From: Gemmatimonadaceae bacterium
GTDB lineage: Bacteria; Gemmatimonadota; Gemmatimonadetes; Gemmatimonadales; Gemmatimonadaceae
Assembly: GCA_025936015.1 (NCBI GenBank)
Contig: JAICUE010000207.1
Location: 1 to 5,485 of the forward strand
Direction of reading: 5' to 3'
Length of the DNA stretch: 5,485 nucleotides
The notes below the pieces were generated by a model. That model saw only the letters and a program-made list of their open reading frames with translations, was not told the origin of the DNA and did not search any database. Shown here piece by piece: positions 1 through 5,485 of the stretch (its first letter is position 1; each line of letters starts with the position of its first letter). Both the position numbers and the translations under genes were made by a program.

Positions 1-1050
1 CGGGGGCCGCGGATGCGGACGGTCGGCCGTCGGTTCCGGCGGCGCGCCGAAATCGGCGGTGACCTCGTAGATCGTATGCGTCTGCGGGTCGAGCGCCATC
101 GTGCGGGCGCCGCGCTGGGTGGTGACGTTCTGCACCACGTGCGCCCCGCTCGGCGAGTCTTCGTGGACGACGGTGAGCGTCCCTTCCCCATTCGAGGCGA
201 AGGCCAGCTGCGTCGCCGGGTCGAAGCCAGCCGCATCGGTGCCATCGCCGGTCGGGACCGTCGTCACCACCTTGCCGTTATCAGCGTCGACGATCGCCAT
301 CATCTTGTTGGAGCAGACGGTGAACAGCCGCCGCGACGCACGATCCATTGCCAGGCCGCTCGGCTCCTCGCAGGGCGCGAGAGGCCAGCGCGCCTTGACC
401 GCGAGCGTCTTCGTGTCGAGCTGCGCGATCTCGCTCCTGTCCTCGATGTTCACCCAGAGCGTGCCCGTGCCGTCGACGACGGCGAACTCCGGCTTGCCGC
501 CTAACGCGATCGTGCCGGCGACGGTGTTCGTCGCGGCGTCGATCGCGGTGGCATCGCCGCTGCGGCCGTTGAAGGTGAAGATCCGGTGCGAGAAGTCGTC
601 GTAGACGATCGCATCGGGGTTCGCACCCGTGACATGGACGCGCGCGACAGGCGCGAGGGTCTTCAGGTCGAAGACGCTGACGCTCGAGTCGCGCCCATTG
701 CTGGTGTAGCCGCGGCCGAGGTCGTAGGCGAAGGCGATCCCGTGCACTCCCGGCGTGTCCGTGATGTCGCCGACGACGGAGTCGTTCACCGTGCTGACGA
801 CGAGCGTGTGGGTACCGCGCGACATGAAGACGCGGTGGCCGACGGTGTCGACGATCAGGTAGTCCCAGCCGCCCTCGCGGCCGAGCCTGACCTTCGTGGC
901 GACGTGGTAGCTCGACACCGACGACGGCACGGGCGTCTGCTGTGCCGGAAGGGGCGAGCAGGAGACTGCCGCGAGAAGACCAATCGTGCCTGACGCTACG
1001 ACGGCGAGCCAGAGCGCACTGCGCGGGGCGATCGAATCATGCGTGATCAC
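1..1050 (-). CDS. Secreted YncE-like beta-propeller protein, C-terminus cut by window edge
   Basis: The frame is open from a GTG at 1050 to base 1: 350 codons with no stop. The N-terminus is signal-peptide-like: a short polar stretch with Arg10, then a hydrophobic segment at residues 12-30 (LWLAVVASGTIGLLAAVS), then Cys31 and a possible cleavage site near PAQ-Q (35-38). AVSC is a poor lipobox, so a lipoprotein is possible but not favoured. The body is a run of short beta-rich repeats, each pairing a 'value over time' strand with a V-x-D or D-P turn: VFDLKT near 126, AIDAATNTVAGTIALGGKP near 169, IVDADNGKVVTTVPTGDGTDA near 253. This is the pattern of YncE/NHL-type seven-bladed propellers. Cys227 (PCEEPSGLAMD) and Cys246 (FTVCSNK) probably form a disulfide, which fits export. 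At about 350 residues it is near full family length, so only a few C-terminal residues should be missing. The GTG overlaps the PAP2 stop (GTGA) and has no clear Shine-Dalgarno, suggesting reinitiation after the upstream gene. The ATG at 1040 is in another frame and stops quickly. Ligand and enzymatic activity are unknown; such propellers often act as binding scaffolds. Confidence 0.85.
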   Translation of the reverse strand, partial: MITHDSIAPRSALWLAVVASGTIGLLAAVSCSPLPAQQTPVPSSVSSYHVATKVRLGREGGWDYLIVDTVGHRVFMSRGTHTLVVSTVNDSVVGDITDTPGVHGIAFAYDLGRGYTSNGRDSSVSVFDLKTLAPVARVHVTGANPDAIVYDDFSHRIFTFNGRSGDATAIDAATNTVAGTIALGGKPEFAVVDGTGTLWVNIEDRSEIAQLDTKTLAVKARWPLAPCEEPSGLAMDRASRRLFTVCSNKMMAIVDADNGKVVTTVPTGDGTDAAGFDPATQLAFASNGEGTLTVVHEDSPSGAHVVQNVTTQRGARTMALDPQTHTIYEVTADFGAPPEPTADRPHPRPP

Positions 1051-1805
1051 GGGGTGTCCGGGGAGGGAGTGGGAGGATGCCGCATGGCGGAACGTCCGGA
1101 TACGACCTGATATCCGGTGATACAGACCGCGAGCCAGGCGAGACCCGCTGCCCAGCCGCCGACGACGTCGCTCGGGTAGTGGACGCCGATGTACACCCGG
1201 CTCATTCCGATCAGGAAGGTGAGAAGCGCCGCCGCACTGAACACCATGTTCCGGTGCCAGCCCGCGCGCTTGCCGGTGAGCACGATCGCGTACGCAAGAA
1301 AACCGTAGCCGATGATCGAGCCCATCGCGTGCCCACTCGGAAAGCTGTACGACGTGCCGTGAAGAAACGCGGCTGCATACTCGGGGCGCGTGCGGTGAAT
1401 GGCGTACTTGAGGATGCCATCGACGATTGCCCCCCCACCAGCGGCGGCGGCCCACGCATAGGCGAGGAGCCGATGGCCGCGGACGAAGGTCACGATGACT
1501 CCGATCGTCGCGATCACCCCCATCGCGACCGGCGACCCGATGTCGGTGATCGCAACGAAAAGACGAACGCCAGCGGGCGTATTCGTCGAGTGAATCCAGC
1601 TCGACGCGGCCAGATCCCAGTGCACGAGCGTCGCGTTGTCGAGCACCTCCTCGAGCAACCCGCCGAAGAGCCAGACGCCTAACGCGAACACCGCGAGGCC
1701 GATGGTCAGGTGCAGCCCGAGATAGGATTTGCGATCGAGGCGCGCGGCGAAGAAGCGGAAGAGCTTCTGTCGCGGGCGAGGGGTCGGCGCGTCGGCTTCG
1801 CTCAT
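1047..1805 (-). CDS. PAP2-family integral membrane phosphatase (PgpB/undecaprenyl-diphosphatase-like)
   Basis: The protein has 252 residues. It carries all three PAP2 phosphatase signatures: K133-x6-R140-P141, PSGH at 156-159, and S202-R203-x5-H209-x3-D213. In this family the first His acts on or near the phosphate and the second His (with its Asp) forms the phospho-enzyme; all are present, so it should be active. About six hydrophobic spans are visible (near 31-53, 82-106, 112-132, 160-178, 186-204 and 214-234), placing it in the inner membrane with the active site facing the periplasm. Substrates in the family are phosphatidylglycerol-phosphate, phosphatidate or undecaprenyl diphosphate; the sequence does not tell which. 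The N-terminus (1-26) is polar and the C-terminus ends in a short Pro-rich tail (HPPTPSPDTP). The start is the ATG at 1805-1803, which overlaps the TGA of the preceding PAP2 gene by ATGA and is preceded by a GGCAGGG ribosome-binding-like stretch. The frame stays open further upstream, but that extension is Arg-rich and is the shadow of the neighbouring gene. Leu44 is one of the rare TTA codons inside the CGTTAGGC motif. Confidence 0.93.
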   Translation of the reverse strand: MSEADAPTPRPRQKLFRFFAARLDRKSYLGLHLTIGLAVFALGVWLFGGLLEEVLDNATLVHWDLAASSWIHSTNTPAGVRLFVAITDIGSPVAMGVIATIGVIVTFVRGHRLLAYAWAAAAGGGAIVDGILKYAIHRTRPEYAAAFLHGTSYSFPSGHAMGSIIGYGFLAYAIVLTGKRAGWHRNMVFSAAALLTFLIGMSRVYIGVHYPSDVVGGWAAGLAWLAVCITGYQVVSGRSAMRHPPTPSPDTP

Positions 1806-2563
1806 TCCATGCCCTGCCTGACGCTGAGCGTCAGTCCATTCGCGCCGGGGGCCACCGTCAGGTGCCCGAGCATCCGTTCGACGCGATTGCCCCCATGGAG
1901 CCGTGAGAACGCGACGGTCTCGATCCCGGCGACGGTGCCGATGCCGGCGCCGAGGACGACATCGCTCGCCCAGTGCTTGTCGTCGTACATCCGTGCGAGC
2001 CCGACAAGCCCGGCGCTGGTGTACAGCAACGTTCCACCGATCCACGCCGCGCGCGTGCTCTGTGCGGCAAGCTCCGAAGTCACCGCGGACGCGAACGCAA
2101 AGGCAACGGTCGTGTGTCCCGACGGGAACGAGGTATGTCCGGCGGCGACGCGAAAGGGCGTGAAGTCGTCGGCGTCGCCGGAGACGACATACGGCCGCTG
2201 CCGGCCGCCGGCAAACTTGAGCAGCGAGGTGGTCGCGCCGGCGATGACGACCGCCTCGCCGGCGTGGAGGCCGATGCGGGTCAGGCGCGGCGAACTGGTC
2301 GCCCGCCCCGCACCGTAGAGCAGCAGTGACGCGATCAGCGCGCCAGGGTCGCCGGCCGCATCGAATGCCTTTGCCGTACCGCGCAGTGCCCGGCTCCGTT
2401 GGGGCGCGCCATCGCGCATCCCTTCCGCGAGCCGCGTATCGAAGGGCATGGTGAGGATCGTCGCGAGGGCGACCGCGGCGCCGCGCGTCGCGAAACGATG
2501 CGCGGCCGTGGCTGGCGCCGCGCCGGCACTGTCCGCCGTTAGGCGCTGGGCGGCGAGGGGCAT
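1802..2563 (-). CDS. PAP2-family phosphatase, probably exported, with unclear start
   Basis: From the ATG at 2563 the protein has 253 residues. PAP2 signatures: K116-x6-R123-P124 (KFAGGRQRP), PSGH at 147-150, and R191-x5-H197-x3-D201 (ARMYDDKHWASD). Ala190 replaces the usual Ser just before the Arg; every catalytic residue is kept. It is a different subfamily from the downstream PAP2 gene: fewer clear membrane spans (hydrophobic stretches near 28-40, 77-86, 104-116, 151-165, 176-190 and 202-219) and a beta-like C-terminal tail, LTVAPGANGLTLSVRQ. Similar tails occur in PAP2 proteins annotated as periplasmic or outer-membrane associated. The ATG at 2563 has no Shine-Dalgarno. In the same frame, before it, 22 codons from a CTG at 2629 add an Arg-containing n-region and the first part of a hydrophobic core (ARTFAVTLGALTAAM), which together with MPLAAQ makes a convincing signal peptide. 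No ATG, GTG or TTG exists between the ATG and the in-frame stop at 2660-2662, so the real start may be a rare CTG. Substrate is unknown; lipid phosphate or isoprenyl diphosphate is likely by family. Confidence 0.88.
   Translation of the reverse strand: MPLAAQRLTADSAGAAPATAAHRFATRGAAVALATILTMPFDTRLAEGMRDGAPQRSRALRGTAKAFDAAGDPGALIASLLLYGAGRATSSPRLTRIGLHAGEAVVIAGATTSLLKFAGGRQRPYVVSGDADDFTPFRVAAGHTSFPSGHTTVAFAFASAVTSELAAQSTRAAWIGGTLLYTSAGLVGLARMYDDKHWASDVVLGAGIGTVAGIETVAFSRLHGGNRVERMLGHLTVAPGANGLTLSVRQGME
1818..1834. repeat. 17-bp perfect palindrome just before the second PAP2 start
   Basis: CTGACGCT-G-AGCGTCAG is a perfect inverted repeat with a single central base. It lies in the last codons of the first PAP2 gene, ending 13 bases before the ATG of the second. 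As RNA it can form a 6-bp stem (CUGACG/CGUCAG) with a 5-base loop immediately before the GGCAGGG ribosome-binding-like stretch. It could therefore modulate reinitiation at the ATGA overlap. It also encodes LTLSVR, so chance and coding constraint are alternatives. Confidence 0.4.
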
Positions 2564-2629
2564 CGCCGCGGTGAGCGCACCGAGGGTGACGGCGAAGGTT
2601 CGTGCGAGGTGCGACAGTCGGATCGGCAG
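2564..2629 (-). other. Possible missing 5' part of the exported PAP2 gene (signal peptide, CTG start)
   Basis: This stretch is in frame with the PAP2 gene that follows and free of stops. Read on the minus strand it encodes LPIRLSHLAR followed by TFAVTLGALTAA, then joins MPLAAQ of the annotated start. A basic n-region, a hydrophobic core and a small-residue cleavage region ending in Ala-Ala-Gln are what a Sec signal peptide looks like. The only plausible initiator is CTG at 2629-2627, preceded by a weak GGGG. This is inference: it could also be chance translation of leader DNA. Confidence 0.4.
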
Positions 2630-2672
2630 CCCGGTACCCCGGCGGAATGAAGCCGAAAGCTATCGTCGCAAC

Positions 2673-2690
2673 CTGTCACGAGCATGACAG
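2673..2690. promoter_or_regulatory. CTGTCA-N6-TGACAG dyad upstream of the PAP2 operon
   Basis: CTGTCA at 2673-2678 and TGACAG at 2685-2690 form a perfect 6+6 inverted repeat with a 6-base spacer. It lies 44 bases before the possible CTG start and about 110 bases before the ATG of the first PAP2 gene, where an operator or promoter for that operon would sit. The size suits a dimeric helix-turn-helix regulator. I see no convincing -35/-10 pair around it, so the regulatory role is inferred from position alone. Confidence 0.3.
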
Positions 2691-2754
2691 TGGAGCGGCT
2701 CTCTGTCGCCGGGTCAGGGGGGGTTCAGCGGCGCAACGGAACTGCGGGGTTGCC

Positions 2755-2862
2755 GACAGGAGGCACGGAGGACCCGGAGGGTTTGATTTACAACGGGGTT
2801 TGGATCGCTCGGTTCGTCGCGCGCTGTTGCCACGACCCTCCGCGTGCTCCGTGCCTCCTGTC
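2755..2862. repeat. Intergenic long inverted repeat (27-nt arms, 54-nt spacer)
   Basis: The left arm at 2755-2781 and right arm at 2836-2862 are inverted copies matching at 25 of 27 positions. The outer 16 bases (GACAGGAGGCACGGAG and its complement) are perfect; the two mismatches lie 17 and 20 bases in. The arms carry the iterated ACGGAGG/CCGGAGG purine pattern often seen in dispersed intergenic repeats of G+C-rich soil bacteria. The element fills much of the gap between the aldo/keto reductase stop and the PAP2 operon. It could fold as a long cruciform or RNA hairpin. No T-run follows on either strand, so it is not a classic intrinsic terminator, though it could stabilise the 3' end of the reductase mRNA. 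It contains no transposase gene; a REP- or MITE-like element is the best guess. Confidence 0.7.
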
Positions 2863-2916
2863 AATTATTCTCGCTGCCGGCTCCGCCGTATCGCCGTTCT
2901 CTGCGTGCCGTGCGGG

Positions 2917-3924
2917 TTACGCCCGCGTTGGACCCAGCCCCGCGCCCGTCCGCTCGATGCTCGCACTGATCGTTTCGAGATCGGCGGCATCGAGGTCCAG
3001 CGAAGCCGCGCCGATCCAGCCATCGACCTGGTCAGGGCTCCGCGCGCCGACGATCGCGGCCGTGATCCCCGGCCAGTGCAGGGTCCAGGCGACGGCCACC
3101 TCGGCAACCGTCGCCCGCTGCTTCATGGCGATCGGCTTCAGCGCGTCGCGCAGCGCGATGTTGCGCTCGACGTTAGGCGGGAGGAATTCGGCGTTGCGCG
3201 AGCGCCAGTCGTCGGCCGGAAACGAGCGCGCTCGCTCGAGGGAGAAGCGGTCGGTGAACAACCCGGCGCCCATCGGGCTGTAGACGATGACGCCGGTGCC
3301 GTGGGCGGCGCTCCATGGAATCCACGCGGCGGCTGCCTGGCGGCGGATGAGGGAGAACGCCGGCTGGATGCAATCGATGTGGCGGACGTTCTCGCAGCGA
3401 TCGAGCAGGTCGATGTCGAAGTTCGACAGCCCGCCCCATCGCACCTTTCCTTCATCGATGAGCCGGCCGAGCTCTCCCCACGACTCCTCGACCGGCGTAC
3501 CGGTGTCGGTATCGGGGCGGTGAAACTGGAACACGTCGATCGTCTCGACGCCTAACCGTCGCAGCGACGCCTCGCACTGCGCACGGAGGGACGAGGATTC
3601 GAGGTCGCGCCAGGCCGGCTTCATCGGGTCGGCCGGGTCCCACATCAGGCCGCACTTGGTGAAGACGAGGGGGCGCTCACCGTCAGGCAGCTCGCGCAGC
3701 AGCCGCCCGACGAGCTCCTCGGAATGCCCGACGCCATAGATCGCGGCGGTGTCGATCCAGTTGATGCCGCGCTCGACGGCGTGACGCATCGCGGCGACCG
3801 CCTGGTCGTCGTCCTGCACGCCCCACGACGATGCCCAGCCCGCGCCACCGATCGCCCAGGAGCCGAAGCCGACGCGGGTGATCTCCGGGCCGGCGCTGCC
3901 GAGCCGCCGAGCGGGGAGTGCCAC
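2917..3924 (-). CDS. Aldo/keto reductase, NAD(P)H-dependent oxidoreductase
   Basis: The protein has 335 residues, the normal length for a cytoplasmic (beta/alpha)8-barrel aldo/keto reductase; there is no signal peptide. The catalytic tetrad is complete and normally spaced: Asp58 (NWIDTAAIYG), Tyr63, Lys90 (LVFTKCG) and His135 (DVFQFHRPD). The N-terminal RRLG..GPEITRVGFGSW, the KVRWGGLSNF segment near 160 and the C-terminal IVGARSPDQVDGW (near 296, cofactor phosphate side) are typical of the group of bacterial AKRs that includes YghZ/Tas-like enzymes. These reduce aldehydes or ketones to alcohols with NADPH; the physiological substrate cannot be told from the sequence. The start is the GTG at 3924-3922: it lies 3 bases after the upstream peptidase stop and gives the standard family N-terminus directly. 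Its ribosome site is weak (TTAGGCA), so translation is probably coupled to the peptidase. The gene ends in TAA within a small 5-bp hairpin (GCGGG at 2912-2916 with CCCGC at 2922-2926), without a T-run. Confidence 0.93.
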   Translation of the reverse strand: MALPARRLGSAGPEITRVGFGSWAIGGAGWASSWGVQDDDQAVAAMRHAVERGINWIDTAAIYGVGHSEELVGRLLRELPDGERPLVFTKCGLMWDPADPMKPAWRDLESSSLRAQCEASLRRLGVETIDVFQFHRPDTDTGTPVEESWGELGRLIDEGKVRWGGLSNFDIDLLDRCENVRHIDCIQPAFSLIRRQAAAAWIPWSAAHGTGVIVYSPMGAGLFTDRFSLERARSFPADDWRSRNAEFLPPNVERNIALRDALKPIAMKQRATVAEVAVAWTLHWPGITAAIVGARSPDQVDGWIGAASLDLDAADLETISASIERTGAGLGPTRA

Positions 3925-3927
3925 TGC

Positions 3928-5485
3928 CTAACGCGACCCGGTCGCCGGCGCCGCGCTGCTCGCGACCGCGCCGTCGCCCTTCACGTACTTCGCGTACCAC
4001 GCGAGATAACGCTGCAGGCGGTCGACCTTGTAGCTCGGGACGCTGATGCCGTGAAACTGGTTCGGGTAGATGATCAGCTCCGTCGGGATCCCGATGCTGC
4101 GCAGCGCCTGGTACATCTGCTCACTGCCGACCGACGGCACGTTGAAGTCGCGCTGCCCGACGAGGAAGAGCGTCGGCGTCTTGATCCGGTCGGCGTGGAG
4201 GAAGGGATAGGATACCTTGAGCCACGGCTCGAGATTCTTCCACGGCAGGCCGAGCTCGGTCTCGTACTGGACGGTGTACTGATCGACGCCGTACATCGCG
4301 AGCTGCAGCGCGCTCCCCGCCCCGGAGATCGCACCCTTGAATCGCGTATCGGTCGCGATGGTGTAGTCGGTGAGGATTCCGCCGTAGCTCCAGCCGCCGA
4401 TGCCGAGCTTGTTCGCGTCAGCGATGCCGCGGCTGACCGTCGCATCGACGGCGCCGAGGAGGTCGATGACTTCCTTGTCGCCCCAGTCGGCGTAGATGGC
4501 GGTGCGGTACGCTTCGCCGCGGCCGTTGCCACCGCGATAGTTCACCGCGAGCACCGCATAGCCGTTCGCCGCGAACAGCTGCCGCTCGAACATGAAGCTG
4601 TGATCATCCTGCGAGCTCGGGCCGCCATGAATGCGGAGCAGCAGCGGGACCCTCCCGCTCTTCCAGCCTAACGGCCGGGCGAGGAGGCTGTGGACATCGG
4701 TGCCGTCCTTGCTCCGGCTGGCAAAGTCCTCGACCGGCACGAGCTGCACTTCGGAGAGCCACTGCTCGTTCTGGTGGCTCACCTGGCGGATGTTGCCGCC
4801 CTCCACGACGTACACCTCGGCCGGAGTCGTATCGGTCGAGACGAGTGCGACCATGCTGCCGTCGGCAGCCGGGCCGTCGAGATTCGAGACGACGCGCGTG
4901 CCCGTGTTCACCCGTTCGACCGTGCCACCGTCAGGCCTGACGCGTCCGACCCACTGCGTCCGATCGTCCTCGACGACGAAATAGATCATCGAGCCGTCGG
5001 TGCTCCACCGCGGACTCTCGACTTCGCGGTCGAGCGCGGTGGTGAGGATGCGCGACTCGCATCCCTTCGCCGGGCAGTCGTCCACCTTCACGATCGCGAG
5101 GCGGTCCATGCTGTACGCGTAGTACTTCGCCTCACCGCCGCGGAGATAGGCGATGGACTTGCTGTCCGGGCTCCAGACGGGATTCGCGTCCTCCCCTTCC
5201 CATGTCGTCACCTTGCGCGGCGTGGCGCCGCCTTTCGCGTCTGCGACCCAGATGTCGGTGTTGTGGTTGCGATCCGGGTCCGTCTCGCCGCGCTTGCTGA
5301 CGAACGCGATCCGCTTGCCGTCAGGCGACCAGACGATGTCCGACTCATCGAACGCCGGACCCGACGAGAGCAGCTCACTCTTCTTCGTCGCGACGTCGAA
5401 CAGGTAGATGCGCTCGCGCTTCCCGCCGAGATAGCCGACGACGTCGCGCTTGAACGAATACCGATCGATGACGATCGGCTTCGGC
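3928..5485 (-). CDS. S9-family serine peptidase (prolyl oligopeptidase / acylaminoacyl-peptidase type), N-terminus cut
   Basis: The frame is open from the right edge to the TAG at 3930-3928, giving 518 visible residues; the start is outside the window (the GTG at 5211 is internal). Numbering from the first visible codon, the N-terminal part is a TolB/WD40-like propeller with PD40 repeats WSPDG (52-56), WSPDS (104-108) and WSTDG (160-164). It gates access in this family. The C-terminal alpha/beta-hydrolase domain starts near 260: HGGP (286-289) and NYRGG (315-319) form the oxyanion region, Ser366 sits in GGWSYGG, Asp446 in GQRDFNVP and His478 in NQFHG. This is the full catalytic triad in the right order and spacing. 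The enzyme should cleave or unblock short peptides, probably acting in the periplasm or outside the cell; Cys137 and Cys142 could form a disulfide, but the signal peptide is not visible. S9 homologues usually run to about 650-700 residues, so roughly 130-180 are missing. The C-terminal tail after residue 500 is Ala/Ser-rich and low in information. It is probably cotranscribed with the downstream reductase. Confidence 0.93.
   Translation of the reverse strand, partial: PKPIVIDRYSFKRDVVGYLGGKRERIYLFDVATKKSELLSSGPAFDESDIVWSPDGKRIAFVSKRGETDPDRNHNTDIWVADAKGGATPRKVTTWEGEDANPVWSPDSKSIAYLRGGEAKYYAYSMDRLAIVKVDDCPAKGCESRILTTALDREVESPRWSTDGSMIYFVVEDDRTQWVGRVRPDGGTVERVNTGTRVVSNLDGPAADGSMVALVSTDTTPAEVYVVEGGNIRQVSHQNEQWLSEVQLVPVEDFASRSKDGTDVHSLLARPLGWKSGRVPLLLRIHGGPSSQDDHSFMFERQLFAANGYAVLAVNYRGGNGRGEAYRTAIYADWGDKEVIDLLGAVDATVSRGIADANKLGIGGWSYGGILTDYTIATDTRFKGAISGAGSALQLAMYGVDQYTVQYETELGLPWKNLEPWLKVSYPFLHADRIKTPTLFLVGQRDFNVPSVGSEQMYQALRSIGIPTELIIYPNQFHGISVPSYKVDRLQRYLAWYAKYVKGDGAVASSAAPATGSR

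Larger units (their letters stand above)
499..4673. repeat. Dispersed octamer CGTTAGGC / GCCTAACG, seven copies
   Basis: Exact copies lie at 499-506, 1677-1684, 2537-2544, 3171-3178, 3926-3933 and 4666-4673. A copy differing at the last base is at 3550-3557 (GCCTAACC). The span given covers the first to the last copy; only the listed octamers are the feature. Copies occur in every gene and in both orientations, mostly reading CGTTAGGC along the transcribed direction. The function is unknown. Confidence 0.75.

Noticed and set aside
13..993. Three plus-strand open frames across the left end
   Set aside because: The minus-strand frame here gives a signal peptide and regular propeller repeats over 350 codons; the plus-strand frames overlap each other and show no motif.
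1806..2045. 80-codon N-terminal extension of the second PAP2 gene
   Set aside because: The extension is Arg-rich low-complexity sequence antiparallel in character to real proteins and is the out-of-frame shadow of the first PAP2 gene; the ATGA start at 1805 is much better.
2717..2834. Small 39-codon GTG frame on the minus strand within the inverted repeat, after a GGAGGG
   Set aside because: Good ribosome-site spacing but Pro/Arg-rich product, and the GGAGGG is part of the repeat arm; no independent support.
2860..2865. Perfect TTGACA on the minus strand at the edge of the inverted repeat
   Set aside because: The hexamer 17 bases downstream is GGAGGG, so there is no matching -10 box.
3223..3234. 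12-bp palindrome CGAGCGCGCTCG
   Set aside because: It lies in reductase coding DNA and is built from common G+C-rich codons; no positional reason to think it is a site.
2602..3555. Plus-strand open frame of 317 codons
   Set aside because: It lies opposite the aldo/keto reductase, is rich in Arg/Asp/Ala without any family motif, and runs through the intergenic inverted repeat. It is the usual antisense shadow in G+C-rich DNA.
3724..4671. Plus-strand open frame of 315 codons
   Set aside because: It is antisense to the S9 peptidase and reductase, both of which have complete catalytic motifs; its composition is that of a shadow frame.
1..5485. Search for tRNA, rRNA, CRISPR array, transposase, phage or toxin-antitoxin genes
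   Set aside because: No conserved RNA gene segments, no regularly spaced direct repeats, and no recognisable mobile-element or defence protein in any frame I read.

Overview
This is a G+C-rich bacterial window (about two-thirds G+C by eye). Every gene I can support lies on the minus strand, so the window reads from high to low coordinates. The codon style, an S9 peptidase beside an aldo/keto reductase, and secreted propeller and PAP2 proteins would fit Gemmatimonadota or Acidobacteriota-like soil bacteria. That placement is inference from style only; no marker gene is present.

Layout, in order of transcription. (1) 5485-3928: an S9-family (prolyl-oligopeptidase type) serine peptidase with a WD40-like propeller and a complete C-terminal hydrolase domain; its N-terminus is cut by the window edge. 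(2) 3924-2917: an aldo/keto reductase whose GTG start lies 3 bases after the peptidase stop, so the two are probably cotranscribed. (3) 2916-2564: a non-coding gap of about 250-350 bp, depending on where the next gene starts. It carries a long imperfect inverted repeat (27-nt arms, 54-nt spacer) and a short CTGTCA-N6-TGACAG dyad. (4) 2563-1802: a PAP2-family phosphatase, probably exported, with an unclear start. (5) 1805-1047: a second, multi-membrane-span PAP2 phosphatase that overlaps the first by ATGA. (6) 1050-1: a secreted YncE-like beta-propeller protein that overlaps the second PAP2 gene by GTGA and runs off the left edge.

Genes 4-6 overlap end to start and look like one translationally coupled operon at the cell envelope: two different lipid-phosphate phosphatases plus a surface or periplasmic propeller. 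Their joint substrate cannot be read from the sequence. Genes 1-2 form a separate unit upstream.

The most unusual signal is not a gene. The octamer CGTTAGGC/GCCTAACG occurs six times exactly, plus a seventh 7-of-8 copy, spread over all five genes. All four in-frame TTA leucine codons in the window fall inside it, and one copy supplies the peptidase stop codon. I found no tRNA, rRNA, CRISPR array, transposase or recognisable new defence or biosynthetic system.
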